From Firmicutes bacterium UBA5388 (GTDB lineage Bacteria > Bacillota > UBA4882 > UBA10575), in NCBI GenBank assembly GCA_002409975.1, contig DHOO01000079.1:1-9094 (forward strand): 9,094 nt of DNA, given 5' to 3'. Each line of letters begins with the position of its first letter. The first letter of the stretch is position 1. Below the pieces are notes generated by a model. The model was not told the origin of the DNA. It made no database searches and saw only the letters and a program-made list of their open reading frames with translations. Shown here one piece after another: positions 1 to 6,407 of this stretch. Both the position numbers and the translations under genes were made by a program.

Positions 1-1
1 G

Positions 2-661
2 TGTAAGGGGATGAATCGCAGCCTTTTACAGGTACTTACAGGAAAGACGGTACTAAGTTCCGGTATGAAGGCAAAAACAGTTGTGAGCAATGAAAATAAA
101 GATTTGTTTGCTGAATCAATTGAAAAGCAGATTGAAGAAGATGACGATCATACAAAAATCAATAAGATTAAAGAGATTATTAAGGAAGCAGAAAAAATTA
201 TTATTGTGCCGGGATACGGAATGGCATTGGCGCAGGCACAATACCAAGTAAAGATCCTCTATGATAAATTGATGGAAAGAGGAAAAGATGTTAAGTTTGC
301 AATTCATCCTGTAGCCGGAAGAATGCCGGGGCATATGAATGTACTGTTAGCTGAAGTTGATATCCCTTATGAAATATTATATGAGCTAGATGCAATTAAT
401 GATGATTTTGGCAATACAGATCTTGTTATTGTCATAGGAGCTAATGATGTTATTAATCCGGCTGCCAATACTGCCCAGAGCACACCTATTTATGGTATGC
501 CTATTTTAAATGTGGATAGGGCAAAACATATTGTTGTGCTTAACAAAGACACAAATCCCGGATATTCCGGTGTGCCTAATACAATTTATAAAATGGATAA
601 GGTTATTCTGATCTTAGGTGATGCCAAGGAAACAATAGCTCCTATTATATCTTATGTATAA
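2..661 (+). CDS. pntB: NAD(P) transhydrogenase subunit beta, C-terminal part (cut by window start)
   Basis: This is the 3' end of the beta subunit of the membrane-bound, proton-translocating transhydrogenase, which moves hydride between NADH and NADP+ using the proton gradient. The frame is open to the window edge, and its first residues, CKGMNRS, match the end of the last membrane segment of PntB, where E. coli has CKAMNRS. The ATG at 11 is therefore internal and not a start. After a variable acidic linker (EEDDD) comes the NADP-binding domain III, with PGYGMALAQAQ, IHPVAGRMPGHMNVLLAE, GANDVINPAA, NPGYSGVPN and the late GDAK, all family hallmarks. About 219 of the usual roughly 460 residues are visible. 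The protein ends with a normal TAA, so the 3' end is intact. pntA genes would be expected just upstream, outside the window. The aldehyde dehydrogenase gene begins 36 nt downstream in the same direction. Confidence 0.95.
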   Translation, partial: CKGMNRSLLQVLTGKTVLSSGMKAKTVVSNENKDLFAESIEKQIEEDDDHTKINKIKEIIKEAEKIIIVPGYGMALAQAQYQVKILYDKLMERGKDVKFAIHPVAGRMPGHMNVLLAEVDIPYEILYELDAINDDFGNTDLVIVIGANDVINPAANTAQSTPIYGMPILNVDRAKHIVVLNKDTNPGYSGVPNTIYKMDKVILILGDAKETIAPIISYV

Positions 662-682
662 AGAAGTGTGTTTTATTTATTT

Positions 683-690
683 AGGAGGTG
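683..690 (+). promoter_or_regulatory. Strong ribosome binding site that sets the aldehyde dehydrogenase start
   Basis: AGGAGGTG lies 7 nt before the ATG at 698. The open frame extends upstream to a GTG at 668, but that start would place this Shine-Dalgarno sequence inside the coding region and has no ribosome binding site of its own. The ATG at 698 is therefore preferred. Confidence 0.9.
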
Positions 691-697
691 TAAAATA

Positions 698-2065
698 ATG
701 GCGGACCTGAAAGAGGTCATAAAAAAGCAGAGAAGTTACTTTGATAGTGGCAGAACTCTTGAGCCCACATTTAGACTAAAGATGCTAACGACTCTGCAAA
801 AGGCGATCACAGAGCATGAAACTGAAATTACAGATGCTCTTCAAAGGGATCTAAACAAAGCGCCCTTTGAAGCCTATGAAACTGAAATTGGCATCATATT
901 GGGAGAGCTTCGTTACATCATTAAAAATTTAAAGTCATGGGCTAAACCAAGACAGGTAAAGACACCTTTGACCCATTTTAAATCTACTAGTTATATAGTG
1001 CCTGAACCATATGGAGTTGTTTTAATCATGTCTCCATGGAATTATCCATTTCAGCTTACTGTTGCACCACTGGTAGGAGCAATTGCTGCAGGAAACTGTA
1101 GTGTAGTAAAGCCCTCAGCATATTCTCCTGCAACATCTGCAATTATTGTAAAAATAATTAGAAAATATTTCGATGAAGGGTTTATTGCTGTGGTTGAAGG
1201 TGGAAGGCAAGCTAATCAAGAACTCCTGGAGCAAAAATTCGACTATATTTTCTTTACAGGTAGTGTGAACGTTGGGAAATTAGTAATGTCGGCTGCAGCG
1301 AAAAACCTAACCCCGCTGACATTAGAACTTGGCGGAAAGAGTCCTTGTATAGTAGACAGGGATGCAAACCTTAAAATTGCGGCTCGTAGAATTGTCTGGG
1401 GTAAGTGTTTAAATGCAGGGCAGACATGTGTAGCACCTGACTATCTTTTAGTTCATGAAGAAGTAAAAAGTCAATTATTAGAGTACATGAAAGGCGAGAT
1501 CACAACTTTTTACGGACCACATCCATGTAAAAATAGGGATTTTCCGAAAATTATCAACCAAAAGCATTTTGAACGTCTAATTAGTCTAATGGATAACAGT
1601 AAAATATTTACGGGTGGCGACTATGATGAAGACACTCTTAAAATATCACCGACAATTCTTGATAAGGTAAGCTGGGATGACCCTGTAATGCAAGAAGAGA
1701 TTTTTGGGCCGATAATGCCTGTCCTTGATTTTGATGATATATCCCAAGTTATCCAAGCTGTTAACAGGAGGCCGAAACCATTAGCTCTTTATCTTTTTAC
1801 TACCAGTAAACAAACTGAAAAAACGGTAGTAGAAAGCATTTCGTTTGGCGGAGGATGTATAAATGACACCATAGTACATCTTGCAACCTCATATATGCCC
1901 TTCGGAGGTGTAGGCGAAAGCGGGATGGGCGGTTATCATGGGAGCTGGAGTTTTGATACTTTCAGTCATAAAAAAAGCATACTCAAGAAATCCAATTTTA
2001 TAGACATAAAATTAAGATATCCTCCCTATGAAAATAAGATCAATCTGCTTAAAAAAGTGCTGTAA
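698..2065 (+). CDS. Class-3 type NAD(P)-dependent aldehyde dehydrogenase
   Basis: The 455-residue protein oxidises an aldehyde to the carboxylic acid with NAD(P)+. The length fits the short, class-3-like ALDH branch (Bacillus YwdH, animal ALDH3), not the roughly 490-residue classical ALDHs. Visible landmarks are PWNYP with the oxyanion Asn at about 115, FFTGS at 185-189 in the nucleotide-binding fold, the general base Glu210 in LELGGKSP, the catalytic Cys244 in NAGQTCVAPDY, EEIFGP at 333-338, and the class-3 C-terminal block GGGCIND...PFGGVGESGMGGYHG...FDTFSHKKS. All key residues are present, so the enzyme should be active. There is no signal peptide, and unlike some animal relatives no obvious C-terminal membrane anchor, so it is probably cytoplasmic. 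Substrate is not readable from sequence; medium or long-chain aliphatic or aromatic aldehydes are typical. It follows pntB by 36 nt, which suggests cotranscription and a link to the NAD(P)H balance, though this is only inferred. Confidence 0.95.
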   Translation: MADLKEVIKKQRSYFDSGRTLEPTFRLKMLTTLQKAITEHETEITDALQRDLNKAPFEAYETEIGIILGELRYIIKNLKSWAKPRQVKTPLTHFKSTSYIVPEPYGVVLIMSPWNYPFQLTVAPLVGAIAAGNCSVVKPSAYSPATSAIIVKIIRKYFDEGFIAVVEGGRQANQELLEQKFDYIFFTGSVNVGKLVMSAAAKNLTPLTLELGGKSPCIVDRDANLKIAARRIVWGKCLNAGQTCVAPDYLLVHEEVKSQLLEYMKGEITTFYGPHPCKNRDFPKIINQKHFERLISLMDNSKIFTGGDYDEDTLKISPTILDKVSWDDPVMQEEIFGPIMPVLDFDDISQVIQAVNRRPKPLALYLFTTSKQTEKTVVESISFGGGCINDTIVHLATSYMPFGGVGESGMGGYHGSWSFDTFSHKKSILKKSNFIDIKLRYPPYENKINLLKKVL

Positions 2066-2261
2066 ATTCCTAAAACATTTTTATGTATAATCGGTTATTT
2101 TTAGTTTAGATTTTAGTCATTTCTTTACAATACTGTTTTTATTACCTGAGAGAATTGCCTAAAAACATTCCGGGGTTTAGTTAATAATTTAATTAAGAGA
2201 GGGAACTGCATAATTACCTTAGACATCCATTTAACCAACCTGGATTTATCAGAACACCTCT

Positions 2262-2298
2262 GTTGTGTAGACTTAATTATAGTTGTGTTTGGTTGTAT
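2262..2298 (+). repeat. Three phased GTTGTRT direct repeats over the promoter of the HTH-Uma2 gene
   Basis: GTTGTGT occurs at 2262-2268 and 2282-2288, and GTTGTAT at 2292-2298. Start-to-start spacing is 20 and 10 nt, close to two turns and one turn of the helix. The third copy runs into the TATAAT box. This arrangement is seen directly. A role as a binding site, for example for the helix-turn-helix of the downstream protein, is inference. Confidence 0.4.
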
Positions 2299-2301
2299 AA
2301 T
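2273..2301 (+). promoter_or_regulatory. Candidate sigma-A promoter of the HTH-Uma2 gene
   Basis: A perfect -10 box TATAAT lies at 2296-2301. The best -35 at 17-nt spacing is TTAATT (2273-2278), which keeps only half of the consensus. Transcription would start about 13 nt before the start codon, giving a very short leader that is essentially the ribosome binding site. The weak -35 suggests low or activated expression. Confidence 0.5.
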
Positions 2302-2304
2302 ATA

Positions 2305-2319
2305 GATGAGGTGATCATC
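2305..2319 (+). promoter_or_regulatory. Ribosome binding site of the HTH-Uma2 gene, inside a small stem-loop
   Basis: GAGGTGATC (2308-2316) is a 9-nt match to the complement of the 16S rRNA 3' end and precedes the ATG at 2322. GATGA (2305-2309) and TCATC (2315-2319) can pair around a GGTGA loop, so part of the site may sit in a short hairpin. With only five base pairs, the effect on translation is uncertain. Confidence 0.55.
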
Positions 2320-2321
2320 TG

Positions 2322-3071
2322 ATGGAAAAATTACTTACGGCTTATGAATTAGCGGAGATTTTAAACTTGTCGGTGGAGACGGTCTGGAGATATACGCGAC
2401 AAAAAAAGATACCTGTAATAGAATTAGGGGAAAAGCAGTATCGGTATAAAAAAGAAGCAGTATTGGCTGCTTTGGCCGCCGGAGGTGATCTTGAGCGTTC
2501 TGTATACCCTAAACAGGGTGAATATACTTATGAAGACTATCTAAAGATCCCGGAAGAAGCGGGCTACCGGTTTGAGATTCTGGAAGGATTTCCGGTAAAA
2601 GAACCGTCGCCTTCAATGCATCACCAGCGGGTATCCTCGGCACTGTACCGCCAGTTAGCAAATTTTTTTGATGGGTTTGACCCTGAGGGCGAAATATTTT
2701 ATGCTCCCCTAGATGTTACTTTAACAAATAGTAATGTGTTACAACCGGATTTACTATTTGTATCCAGTACTCAGAAAGACATTATGCGAAAGGAGCGTAT
2801 TGATGGCGCTTGTGATTTGGTGGTAGAAATCATGTCACCATCAAACCGCCGAAAAGACCGGTTGCAAAAAATGGAAATTTACCGTAAGGGAGGAATTCTC
2901 CACTACTGGCTGGTAGATCCGGAAGAAAACATATTAGAAGCTTTTATGCTTAAGGATGGGAATTATCTATTAGTATTCACGGGCGGTCCGGGCGACAAAT
3001 TTACTCATCCGGAGTTCCCCGGGTTGAATCTCAACCTGGATAAAGTGTTTTACCGACCGGATATAAATTGA
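2322..3071 (+). CDS. HTH (excisionase/MerR-like) and Uma2-family nuclease-domain fusion protein
   Basis: This 249-residue protein has two parts. Residues 1-50 are a small winged helix-turn-helix of the excisionase/MerR type: LLTAYELAEILNLSVETVWRYTRQKKIPVIELGEKQYRYKKEAV has the usual 'recognise, turn, short wing' layout. After a linker, residues 69-240 are a Uma2 (DUF820) domain with a predicted PD-(D/E)XK nuclease fold. Diagnostic pieces are YEDYLKIPE, RFEILEG, an HHQ pair at 100-102, APLDVTL, QPDLLFV with Asp143, VVEIMSPSN with Glu169, then KDR, Lys183 and Tyr187, and HYWLVDP. The likely metal ligands are Asp143 and Glu169, with Lys183 as candidate catalytic lysine; these assignments rest on family patterns. 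The domain looks complete. Uma2 proteins are abundant but their biological role is poorly defined. No partner gene, methyltransferase or antitoxin is adjacent, and the gene seems to be its own transcription unit. A site-specific nuclease or a regulator built on a nuclease fold are both possible. Confidence 0.88.
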   Translation: MEKLLTAYELAEILNLSVETVWRYTRQKKIPVIELGEKQYRYKKEAVLAALAAGGDLERSVYPKQGEYTYEDYLKIPEEAGYRFEILEGFPVKEPSPSMHHQRVSSALYRQLANFFDGFDPEGEIFYAPLDVTLTNSNVLQPDLLFVSSTQKDIMRKERIDGACDLVVEIMSPSNRRKDRLQKMEIYRKGGILHYWLVDPEENILEAFMLKDGNYLLVFTGGPGDKFTHPEFPGLNLNLDKVFYRPDIN

Positions 3072-3110
3072 TTAGTGTAAATCAAAAAAACTCTTATTAA
3101 AATGTCGAGT

Positions 3111-3130
3111 CCTAAAAACGCCTAAAAATG
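3111..3130. repeat. Tandem 10-nt repeat downstream of the HTH-Uma2 gene
   Basis: CCTAAAAACG at 3111-3120 is followed immediately by CCTAAAAATG at 3121-3130, differing by one base. GCCTAAAAAC also occurs upstream of the same gene at 2157-2166. The motif is short and AT-rich, so chance is a serious alternative. It lies in the 109-nt gap between the converging gene blocks. Confidence 0.4.
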
Positions 3131-3180
3131 ATACGAATAATTGATGCATTTTATAAAAAAGTAAACATCCATGTGAGATA

Positions 3181-4149
3181 TTAAATTATTGTCCTCTTTA
3201 AATTATCCATAATTTTCTGGTCTACCTTTACCCCGGATTGGGACAAAGCCATGATAACTGCTCCGATGGCTGGTTCAAACCGGGGTTTTAATATTTTTGC
3301 TTTGGGGGCTGATCTTAAAACTTTCTTTTTAATAACATCAATTAACAGACTGCTTTCATTCTTAAAAACTCCACCCACCAAAGGAATCTCGATCTCCTCC
3401 CCGGCGAGCTGTAGTCCATTGATGACAGCTTTAATATTCTGAGCAAGTTCATTACCAGCTTTAATTATAATTTTTTCTGCTACCCGGTCTCTCTTTTGCG
3501 CTGCTTGAAAGATTATATAGGCCATAGAAGCTATTTCTTCCCGGCTAAGAGAAAAATAGACTTTCTCCATAATATCTTCCATACTATTTAAAGCCAGTTT
3601 TTTCTTAAACATAGGCAACAAGATAGTATCTTCTCCTCGACCGTCATAAGCTTTTAAAGCGGCGGTCAACCCGGAGATAGCGATATCATAACCGCTTCCT
3701 TCATCACCAATGATATGACCCCAGCCGCCGGCTCGTTTTCGTTGGCCCTGTTTGTTAATACCTAAGGAAATAGCTCCTGTTCCGGCAATAAGCACTACCC
3801 CGTAGGGTTTAGCATTACCTCCTACTAGGGCAATGACCGCATCGTTTTCCAAAACTAGCTGCCGGGAAATCTGCTGTTCCGTTAAAACTTGATAGATAGT
3901 ATCGTAGTCTTGTTGGGAATCAATTCCGGCCAAACCGAAACATGCTGTTTCGATTGGGGTAATTTGTTTTGGACCCGACGGCATTGCCTGATCGATAGTC
4001 CTTCTTATTTCCTGGACTGCTTTTTTTATACCGGTAACATGATAAGCTGAGGCGCCGGCTTCACCGCGCCCTAGTATTTCTCCTTTTTCATTTGCTAAAT
4101 AAGAGATTGTCTTCGTTCCTCCACCATCTATGCCAAGAAAATAGCTCAT
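3181..4149 (-). CDS. BadF/BadG/BcrA/BcrD-family sugar kinase, N-acetylglucosamine/N-acetylmuramate kinase type
   Basis: The 322-residue protein belongs to the ASKHA (actin/hexokinase/Hsp70) ATPase superfamily and most likely phosphorylates an imported amino sugar with ATP in the cytoplasm. It carries phosphate-1 GIDGGGTKT (residues 6-14), FGLAGID (71-77), the presumed catalytic Asp103 in LENDAVIAL, phosphate-2 LIAGTGAISLGI (120-131), the family signature RAGGWGHIIGDEGSGYDIA (139-157) and the adenosine segment PLVGGVFKN (256-264). Length and motif order match bacterial GlcNAc kinases and clostridial MurK, not the two-subunit benzoyl-CoA or hydroxyacyl-CoA dehydratase activators, which have an iron-sulfur cysteine cluster absent here. 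The ribosome binding site AAAGGGG lies 6 nt before the ATG. The gene starts 34 nt after the ROK repressor gene and is probably cotranscribed with it. The exact sugar (GlcNAc, MurNAc, glucosamine or glucose) cannot be read from sequence. Confidence 0.88.
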   Translation of the reverse strand: MSYFLGIDGGGTKTISYLANEKGEILGRGEAGASAYHVTGIKKAVQEIRRTIDQAMPSGPKQITPIETACFGLAGIDSQQDYDTIYQVLTEQQISRQLVLENDAVIALVGGNAKPYGVVLIAGTGAISLGINKQGQRKRAGGWGHIIGDEGSGYDIAISGLTAALKAYDGRGEDTILLPMFKKKLALNSMEDIMEKVYFSLSREEIASMAYIIFQAAQKRDRVAEKIIIKAGNELAQNIKAVINGLQLAGEEIEIPLVGGVFKNESSLLIDVIKKKVLRSAPKAKILKPRFEPAIGAVIMALSQSGVKVDQKIMDNLKRTII

Positions 4150-4183
4150 GACGAACCCCTTTCTGAAAAGCTAGCACTTGAGA

Positions 4184-5377
4184 CTAAACCGTCTTTTTCC
4201 AAATATCAAAGACAAAAGCCGCGGTAGCATGCATTTGTAGGTTACTTTCTTTATCAGTCTTTTTAACAATATCTAGTTTTTCCATAATATTAGGAAAACA
4301 GATCTTCTTTAATCCTGTTTTGAAGCGGTTAATCAGTTCATCATCAATAAAATCATGCATATCGCCTAAAATTAGCAGGCCTGGGTCATAGAGATTGATG
4401 ATACTGGAAAGGGCATTCATCAAATAAGAAAAGGCTCTGTCAATTATTTCCCGGGAGAGAGGATCTCCTTCTCGATAGGCCTTAATTACCTCATCGGCCG
4501 TAAACGGAGGTTGATGAGAATGAAGAAGGTTACTTTTTTCCCCATTACTAATTCTTTTATTTATTTCTTTCCGAATAGCTTTGATTGAGGAGACAGTTTC
4601 TAAACAGCCGATACCACCGCAGTCACATTTTTCTCCCTCTTCTTTTACTTTAACATGACCGATTTCACCAGCTTTGCCATGAATGCCTTTATAAAGTTGA
4701 TTATTAATGATTAAGCCACCACCAATCCCATCGGCAATGTAGATATAGATAAGATTAGAGTAACCCCTGCCCGCGCCGTAGGCCCATTCGTAATAGGCGG
4801 CCAGATTAGCATCGTTCTCAATATAAACCGGAAGCTTAAATTTTTTTTGAAACTCCTTTTTAATATTGCTCCCTTCCCAGATTTTACTGGTAGAATTAGT
4901 TAAACGGTCAATATCTTCTTCATAGATACCAGGGGTTGAAACCCCCAAACCGATTAGTTTATCAAAATCAATATCGAGTTCTTCCAATTCTTTTATAATT
5001 TTGTTGTACGACAGATTAATAATTTCTTGCGCAGTGAGTTCTTCTGTACTGAAAGAACTTTTTTTGATCAGTTCTAAATTTAAATTAAAGATACTGTACC
5101 ACAGTACTTGGTCAATAATCTCAACGGCAATTAGGAATTTACTACTACCTTTAAACTCCAGCAATCGGGGGGGCCTGCCCCCATTGGATTCCATGAATTC
5201 GGTTTCCACAACGAGGCCCTCTTCGATCAGATCCTTTACAATATAGGAAATAGTGGCGTGGGAGGCCTCCATTTTTTTTGTCAAGTCCTTACGGGAGACG
5301 GGCTGGTTTTCAATAATTTCATTTAAAATGATGAATTTGTTATACTGCTTCAGTTCTCTTGTATTTCGTATTTCCAT
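4184..5377 (-). CDS. ROK-family transcriptional repressor (NagC/XylR type)
   Basis: The 397-residue protein combines an N-terminal winged helix-turn-helix (about residues 13-62; ENQPVSRKDLTKKMEASHATISYIVKDLIEEGLVV) with a C-terminal ROK sugar-binding domain. The linker has GGRPP (66-70), typical of ROK repressors as opposed to ROK kinases. The ROK domain keeps LGVSTPG (144-150), IENDANLAA (186-194), DGIGGGLI (216-223), GEIGHVKV and a zinc site, His241 with Cys251, Cys253 and Cys258 in CDCGGIGCLE. It should bind a sugar or sugar phosphate and release DNA. A GGGAG-type ribosome binding site precedes the ATG. The gene sits between the permease genes and the kinase, with a 150-nt leader holding an inverted repeat that may be its own operator. 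The family strongly implies local regulation of this sugar operon; the inducer is inferred to be the transported or phosphorylated sugar. Confidence 0.93.
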   Translation of the reverse strand: MEIRNTRELKQYNKFIILNEIIENQPVSRKDLTKKMEASHATISYIVKDLIEEGLVVETEFMESNGGRPPRLLEFKGSSKFLIAVEIIDQVLWYSIFNLNLELIKKSSFSTEELTAQEIINLSYNKIIKELEELDIDFDKLIGLGVSTPGIYEEDIDRLTNSTSKIWEGSNIKKEFQKKFKLPVYIENDANLAAYYEWAYGAGRGYSNLIYIYIADGIGGGLIINNQLYKGIHGKAGEIGHVKVKEEGEKCDCGGIGCLETVSSIKAIRKEINKRISNGEKSNLLHSHQPPFTADEVIKAYREGDPLSREIIDRAFSYLMNALSSIINLYDPGLLILGDMHDFIDDELINRFKTGLKKICFPNIMEKLDIVKKTDKESNLQMHATAAFVFDIWKKTV

Positions 5378-5404
5378 CTTGTTTCACTCCCAGTAGCATT
5401 CGAA

Positions 5405-5433
5405 ATTCTTATTTTAAAAAATTTAAATCTCAA
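5405..5433 (-). promoter_or_regulatory. Weak candidate promoter of the ROK repressor gene
   Basis: On the - strand, TTGAGA (5433-5428, five of six -35 positions) is followed after 17 nt by AAGAAT (5410-5405, four of six -10 positions). It would start transcription just before the ribosome binding site. The surrounding DNA is so AT-rich that other pairs could be drawn, so confidence is low. Read-through from the permease genes is equally possible, as no terminator follows the permease stop codon. Confidence 0.3.
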
Positions 5434-5463
5434 AGTTACCCTTTCGTCTTTTTATCAACACAC

Positions 5464-5489
5464 TAATTTGGGTTAAATTAACAAATTTG
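5464..5489. promoter_or_regulatory. Inverted repeat upstream of the ROK gene, candidate ROK operator
   Basis: AATTTG (5465-5470) and CAAATT (5482-5487) are perfect inverted arms, and between and overlapping them lies the perfect palindrome GTTAA-A-TTAAC (5472-5482). The layout, with TTTG and CAAA halves around an AT-rich centre, resembles operators of XylR-type ROK repressors. It is 90-110 nt upstream of the ROK start codon. Binding is inferred from position and symmetry. Confidence 0.45.
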
Positions 5490-5527
5490 ATTGCGTTTAT
5501 TAAATATTTTTTGCTTGTATTTTTTTT

Positions 5528-6394
5528 TTAGCCTTTAACTCCTCCTGCAGTTAAACCGCTAATGATGTACCTTTGAAAAAATAATGTCAAAATCACCGGT
5601 GGTAAAGTGGCCAGTACTCCTCCGGTAGCAATCATTCCGTAGTCTACAGCATGCCTTCCACTAAATTCAGAAATCGCGACCGAGATGGTTTTAGCCTGAA
5701 CAGATGAAGTAAAAATCAGCGCATAAAAGAACTCTTCCCAAGAGAGTAAAAAAACTAAAATACCGGTAGCGATTAGGCCGGGCAGAGCCAGTGGAAGGAT
5801 CACCCTTGTCAGTGCCTTTAAGCGGGAGCATCCATCAATCCTGGCCGCGTCTTCCAGATCTCCGGGAATTGATTGCATATACCCTTTCATGATCCACACG
5901 ACAAAAGGAGTTGTAAATGAGCTATAGAGGATTGTTAATCCTAGTAGTGTATCAATTAAATTAAGTTCATTAAGAATAGTAAAAAGAGCAATGATGATAG
6001 CAACTGGGGGAATCATATAGGTAAAGAGAAAAACCATGATAATTTTATTTTTGAACCGGAATTTTAATCTGGCAAAAGAATAGGCGGCAATGGTGCCGGA
6101 AATTAAGCTAATTACTACTACACTTAAAGCCACCTTGATAGAATTACCCATGGCCTGGCGAAAAACATAAGCTGCTTTATTGTTCTCACTTTCAGTAAAG
6201 ATACTAACATATCTTTGAAAAGTATGTCTGGAGGGTATCCATTGGAGAGGCTTTGCTAACAGTTCTTTTTCTGGGGAGATGCTTGAAATAATTAACCACA
6301 AAAAGGGCGCTAAGGTTCCAATTAATATAATGAACGCAAAAATGTATTTAAACACTTCCGTAAATATTTTCCTATTTCTACGTAGAATCGGCAT
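5528..6394 (-). CDS. Carbohydrate ABC transporter permease, MalG-like (CUT1)
   Basis: This is the second inner-membrane permease of a sugar importer, 288 residues with about six membrane segments (roughly 15-37, 85-107, 117-141, 148-170, 203-227 and 258-276). The EAA loop that docks the ATPase is EDAARIDGCSRLKALTRVILPLALPG (181-206), with the conserved Gly188. The C-terminal GLTAGGVKG is typical of MalG-type subunits. The open frame extends upstream to 6460 and would overlap the preceding permease gene by 53 nt. The ATG at 6394 is chosen because GAAAGGTGAT stands just before it and the gap to the upstream stop is then 13 nt. It works with the permease and binding protein encoded upstream. No ATPase gene is present, which is usual for CUT1 systems of Gram-positive bacteria that share one MsmK/UgpC-type ATPase. 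Confidence 0.94.
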   Translation of the reverse strand: MPILRRNRKIFTEVFKYIFAFIILIGTLAPFLWLIISSISPEKELLAKPLQWIPSRHTFQRYVSIFTESENNKAAYVFRQAMGNSIKVALSVVVISLISGTIAAYSFARLKFRFKNKIIMVFLFTYMIPPVAIIIALFTILNELNLIDTLLGLTILYSSFTTPFVVWIMKGYMQSIPGDLEDAARIDGCSRLKALTRVILPLALPGLIATGILVFLLSWEEFFYALIFTSSVQAKTISVAISEFSGRHAVDYGMIATGGVLATLPPVILTLFFQRYIISGLTAGGVKG

Positions 6395-6397
6395 TTT

Positions 6398-6407
6398 ATC
6401 ACCTTTC
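6398..6407 (-). promoter_or_regulatory. Ribosome binding site that sets the MalG-like permease start
   Basis: Read on the - strand, GAAAGGTGAT begins directly after the TGA stop of the upstream permease gene (6410-6408) and ends 3 nt before the ATG at 6394. This supports the shorter protein over the longer frame starting at 6460. Confidence 0.85.

Noticed and set aside
668..697. Upstream GTG start for the aldehyde dehydrogenase
   Set aside because: The AGGAGGTG ribosome binding site lies inside this extension and points to the ATG at 698; the extra ten residues do not resemble the family N-terminus.
2100..2170. Glycine-riboswitch-like string CTCTCAGGTAA on the - strand
   Set aside because: Only the 3' conserved string is recognisable; the core GAAGGGGCAA segment and the pairing stems are missing, and no gene lies downstream in that direction.
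2141..2260. TPP or SAM riboswitch suggested by CTGAGAGA and AAGAGAGGGAACT
   Set aside because: The remaining conserved blocks of either class are absent and the downstream gene is not a typical target.
3068..3085. TTGATT/AATCAA stem over the stop codon of the HTH-Uma2 gene as a terminator
   Set aside because: Six A/T-dominated pairs and no proper U-tract on the + strand; too weak to call in either direction.
5486..5502. CcpA cre-like sequence upstream of the ROK gene
   Set aside because: Even the better strand misses the conserved TG, and such partial matches are common in AT-rich DNA.
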